In this document: one piece after another, positions 7,501 to 8,919 of the stretch
Layout: every line of letters starts with the position of its first letter
Numbering within the stretch: the first letter of the stretch is position 1
From: Oscillospiraceae bacterium
GTDB lineage: Bacteria; Bacillota; Clostridia; UMGS1810
Length of the DNA: 8,919 nucleotides
Direction of reading: 5' to 3'
Assembly (NCBI GenBank): GCA_021629085.1
Contig: JAJXRJ010000054.1
Coordinates: 1 to 8,919 of the forward strand
Position numbers and translations under genes: made by a program
The notes under the pieces: model-generated
Told to the model about the DNA's origin: nothing
Seen by the model: only the letters and a program-made list of their open reading frames with translations
Database searches by the model: none

Positions 7501-8919
7501 TGCGGCAACAGATTACCTGGGAAATGAAACGACGTATACATACGACAAAGCGGGGCGGCAGATCAAGGTGGAGGCGCCGTTTGACGGGACGAACCGTGCG
7601 GAGACAAAAACATATTACGACGCAAATGGGAATGTGACAAAGCAGAAGACGAAATCCAGCATGCCGGGAGAGACGGCGGCATACACAACGGTGGAAACGG
7701 TGTATGACGCAATGAACCGGCCGGTGGCGGCAATCACACACCCGAGCGAAGAACGTGCGGAAGTGACGCAGTACGAGTATGATGCGAACGGGAATGTGAC
7801 AAAGCAGGTTACAGGGCTTACGGCAGTGGCAGAGGAAGGGATTCCGGACGAAGCAAGCGTGACAACGTATGAATATGACGAACTGAACCGGAATATCAAG
7901 ACGACAGACGCGCTGGGGCAGAGCGAGGAATTCGTCTATGACAACTATGGGCATGTGCAGAAGAAGACAGACAAGAACGGGAAAACGACGACGTACCGGT
8001 ACAGTGTGTATGGCGGCGTGGCATCGGTGCGGACAGAGGAAATGGAGAACCTGTACACATACAACCAGCTGGGGCTAGTGACAAAGATGGAAGACAGCAC
8101 AGGGGAGACAACGTATGAATATGACGGCTACGGCCGGCTTAAGAAGGAAAGCAAGGGAAACATCACGAAAGAGTATACCTATGACAACAATGGGAACCGG
8201 ACAAGCTTTACGCTCAAAGACGGGAACAGCACGGCCATTGGGGCAAGCTATACGTATGACGGGTTAAACCGGCTGACGGGAGTGACGGAAGGCGGGGAGA
8301 CAACGGGGTATACGTATGATGCAAACGGGCGGCTCACAGCGAGCACGACCGGGGAAAGCAGTGTCGGGTATACATACAACGCTGGAGGGCTATTGACAGG
8401 CCAGACAGACAGCGCACTGGGGGTGACGTATGGAGCAAGCTACAGCCTGGACGGGCAGAAGCGGCAGGTGACAGAGACGGGCAAGCAAGCGGTGAATTAT
8501 ACGTACGACGGATCAGGGAAGCTGGTAAAGGAAGAGGAAGAAGGCGGGTATGCGATTGCATACACGTATGACAACCGGCAGAACCTCACGAAGAAGGAGA
8601 AGACGGAAGGGAGTGCGGCAGAGAGCACAACGTATGAATATGACAAAAACAACCGGCTGACCGAAGAACGGACACTTTCAGGAGGGAAGGAACGGATTAC
8701 GTCGTATGGGTACGACGCCAACGGGAATCTGACGTATCGTGTACACAGCGAGCTGGAGAGCGCTTCTGACACCACGCCGGGGCTTGGGCTGAGCAAAGAT
8801 GCAGAAGCACTGGTGGAGATGTATGCATATGATGGATTGAACCGTCTGACCAGGGCAATGAAGGATGGGCAGACGGCAGAGTATACGTATGACGGGAACA
8901 ACTTAAGGCAGAGCAAAAC
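4580..8919 (+). CDS. Giant secreted RHS/YD-repeat protein (WapA-like), 3' end outside window
   Basis: The frame is open from ATG 4580 to the window edge: 1446 complete codons and no stop. Residues 1-25 are a Sec signal peptide (MERKWKD, hydrophobic core, cleavage after VSA). Residues 58-92 carry the usual start of RHS proteins: VDTGSGDFSVQETDL, then the G-x-N-G-L-D-V and R-R-F-S-S motifs. Residues about 93-555 are beta-rich and not assigned, but include the DRxGN-like stretch ISNREGNVIVYNADGTI typical of RHS N-terminal regions. From about 585 onward there are some 30 YD repeats. The sequence stops at EYTYDGNNLRQSKN, which normally sits just before the conserved RHS core. RHS proteins form a closed beta cocoon that holds a variable C-terminal toxin; in Bacillus WapA the toxin acts on neighbouring cells and is matched by an immunity gene downstream. 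That toxin role is inferred here, since the deciding C-terminus is not visible. Confidence 0.95.
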   Translation, partial: MERKWKDITIIGMAVIMLWGIKVSASTSDTLEGEIMENSMKAAFGSTYSAPATLQNEGHVDTGSGDFSVQETDLVIAGKNGLDVPVVRRFSSTKTKAGSFIYNPDPEEIIRGIKSNALWYTYEEEGEEKEVLIAQGSKLSAMQADDTFRGYMPQRGGEKYDINGTAYYTSGQLYNREGEVIFTKKQGEPPVELEERNDFDYYFESMFMEDFSVELGIGWELAKPNLVFPDRVYMGKDDYDTANGTFQTETGEVYDVHLEVEHTEDNRKKFYEAYVWDADSEGRGSYVLAFADPEDVRNTVHHEAGNFDYNLTITHKDGKTYYFTSNARYEGIRCLGISNREGNVIVYNADGTITDTYGNVISMQNKQVTVNGEAVLKYELETINDNTLDPYGHYEEDNRYVFRVLKKEGPGDIADTPNVTEYEIRQSFWSSKMFGGDLYTTYVPEKITYPTGVTTEYTYTTVEDYILYPEFNVNDVKGEKEVIAGRKDTEGETVKEEYTYTYFPENKRIGRQRHWYTKNEKTQIKRLSDNQQITQIFDDYDRKTEETVETMNKKVKYTYSGTRRDEPVDVQTVSMGNNHETKVNYNYDIYRNLTFEKNGDSCVVYTYDTEYFNLPLTEAHEKDANTRVLTENTLTEDHRHIAEQRVYEEDKESGEKTLKRIDTYTYTTDGEVASQTTKSPAGEVVASTSYSYEDPTAQNGRLRTVTQTTAGLIDADGNAAADIVHKTKTDIYGNVVYTKDANGNETTYTYDLLGRQTGQTNADGSTASIAYDTQNNTVTVTDGRGVQMKYEYDGWGNQTKTYVKRGGQYALLEEQTYDGINRPEKLIQYWTEEEQYTQTQSYDKLDRIISQKITDKAGATLKHTQYSYSYGEDSNARLTITTTQQTDGKDGYTPAVVKSVSDYRGNEIERRYTSGGQTITEEKTYDYVGNVVTVTDGNGNETAYEYDYANQVVKVTDALGNTAETAYNVLGNVIAATDYLGNETTYTYDKAGRQIKVEAPFDGTNRAETKTYYDANGNVTKQKTKSSMPGETAAYTTVETVYDAMNRPVAAITHPSEERAEVTQYEYDANGNVTKQVTGLTAVAEEGIPDEASVTTYEYDELNRNIKTTDALGQSEEFVYDNYGHVQKKTDKNGKTTTYRYSVYGGVASVRTEEMENLYTYNQLGLVTKMEDSTGETTYEYDGYGRLKKESKGNITKEYTYDNNGNRTSFTLKDGNSTAIGASYTYDGLNRLTGVTEGGETTGYTYDANGRLTASTTGESSVGYTYNAGGLLTGQTDSALGVTYGASYSLDGQKRQVTETGKQAVNYTYDGSGKLVKEEEEGGYAIAYTYDNRQNLTKKEKTEGSAAESTTYEYDKNNRLTEERTLSGGKERITSYGYDANGNLTYRVHSELESASDTTPGLGLSKDAEALVEMYAYDGLNRLTRAMKDGQTAEYTYDGNNLRQSK
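6332..8919 (+). repeat. YD-repeat array of the RHS protein
   Basis: About 30 copies of the consensus [Y]-x-Y-D-x-x-[GN]-[RN] occur at irregular spacing of roughly 20-45 residues, from YNYDIYRN at 6332 to YTYDGNNL at the right edge. Some copies are degenerate (YRYSVYGG, YTYNQLGL, YSLDGQKR). One spacer, about 8740-8820, is longer and richer in Ser, Leu and Glu. At DNA level, short words such as TATACGTATGAC recur many times, giving dispersed homology. The array continues past the window. Confidence 0.92.
7595..7807 (+). repeat. Recent-looking duplication of one YD unit
   Basis: An exact 18-base direct repeat, GGGAATGTGACAAAGCAG, is found at 7628-7645 and 7790-7807, and CGTGCGGA precedes it at 7595-7602 and 7754-7761. 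In protein these are R-A-E-T-K-T-Y-Y-D-A-N-G-N-V-T-K-Q and R-A-E-V-T-Q-Y-E-Y-D-A-N-G-N-V-T-K-Q, 54 codons apart apart from one inserted codon. Most other YD units differ far more. Confidence 0.7.

Noticed and set aside
7160..7954. Long minus-strand open frame of 264 codons within the RHS gene
   Set aside because: It is the shadow of the skewed YD-repeat coding strand; its product is full of Cys, Arg and His with no domain, and the + frame is an unmistakable RHS protein.
7381..8919. Repeated short DNA words considered as a CRISPR array or integron-like repeats
   Set aside because: Spacing is irregular, the words track the Y-x-Y-D codons, and the region is one continuous reading frame.

Overview
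The window looks like part of a chromosome from a Gram-positive, Clostridia-type bacterium. The signs are strong purine-rich ribosome binding sites (AGGGGG, AAGGAGA, GGGGGAGG), an AT-rich intergenic region, Sec-type signal peptides on every gene, a lipobox lipoprotein, and a giant Sec-secreted RHS/YD-repeat protein of the kind Firmicutes carry on the cell surface. A gut or fermentative Clostridia is plausible, but genus cannot be assigned from the sequence alone.

Layout: bases 1-201 are intergenic. They hold a very strong stem-loop terminator for something upstream (18-61), then an AT-rich promoter region with a candidate sigma-A promoter and a perfect 9-bp inverted repeat lying across it. 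From 202 to the right edge, four genes run on the + strand in one tight unit. Gene 1 (202-2019) is secreted, with an N-terminal cohesin-like beta domain, four Ig-like repeats of about 90 residues and an acidic Pro/Glu/Thr tail. Gene 2 (2016-3482) is secreted, with two duplicated carbohydrate-binding-like beta modules and a small C-terminal beta domain. Gene 3 (3496-4590) is a probable lipoprotein, mostly helical, with three diverged copies of a helix-pair motif. Gene 4 (4580 to beyond 8919) is a large WapA-like RHS protein with about 30 YD repeats; the window ends inside it, before the RHS core and any C-terminal toxin.

Gene 1/gene 2 overlap by 4 bases (ATGA), gene 2/gene 3 are 13 bases apart, and gene 3/gene 4 overlap by 11 bases. 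This indicates one transcript with coupled translation. Since all four products carry export signals, the inference is that genes 1-3 are extracellular or membrane-anchored partners of the RHS protein, for example for its display, assembly or attachment. No gene in the window has a recognisable enzyme active site, and no RNA gene, CRISPR array or insertion sequence was seen. The main open question is what the unseen C-terminus of the RHS protein and the next gene (possible immunity protein) are.
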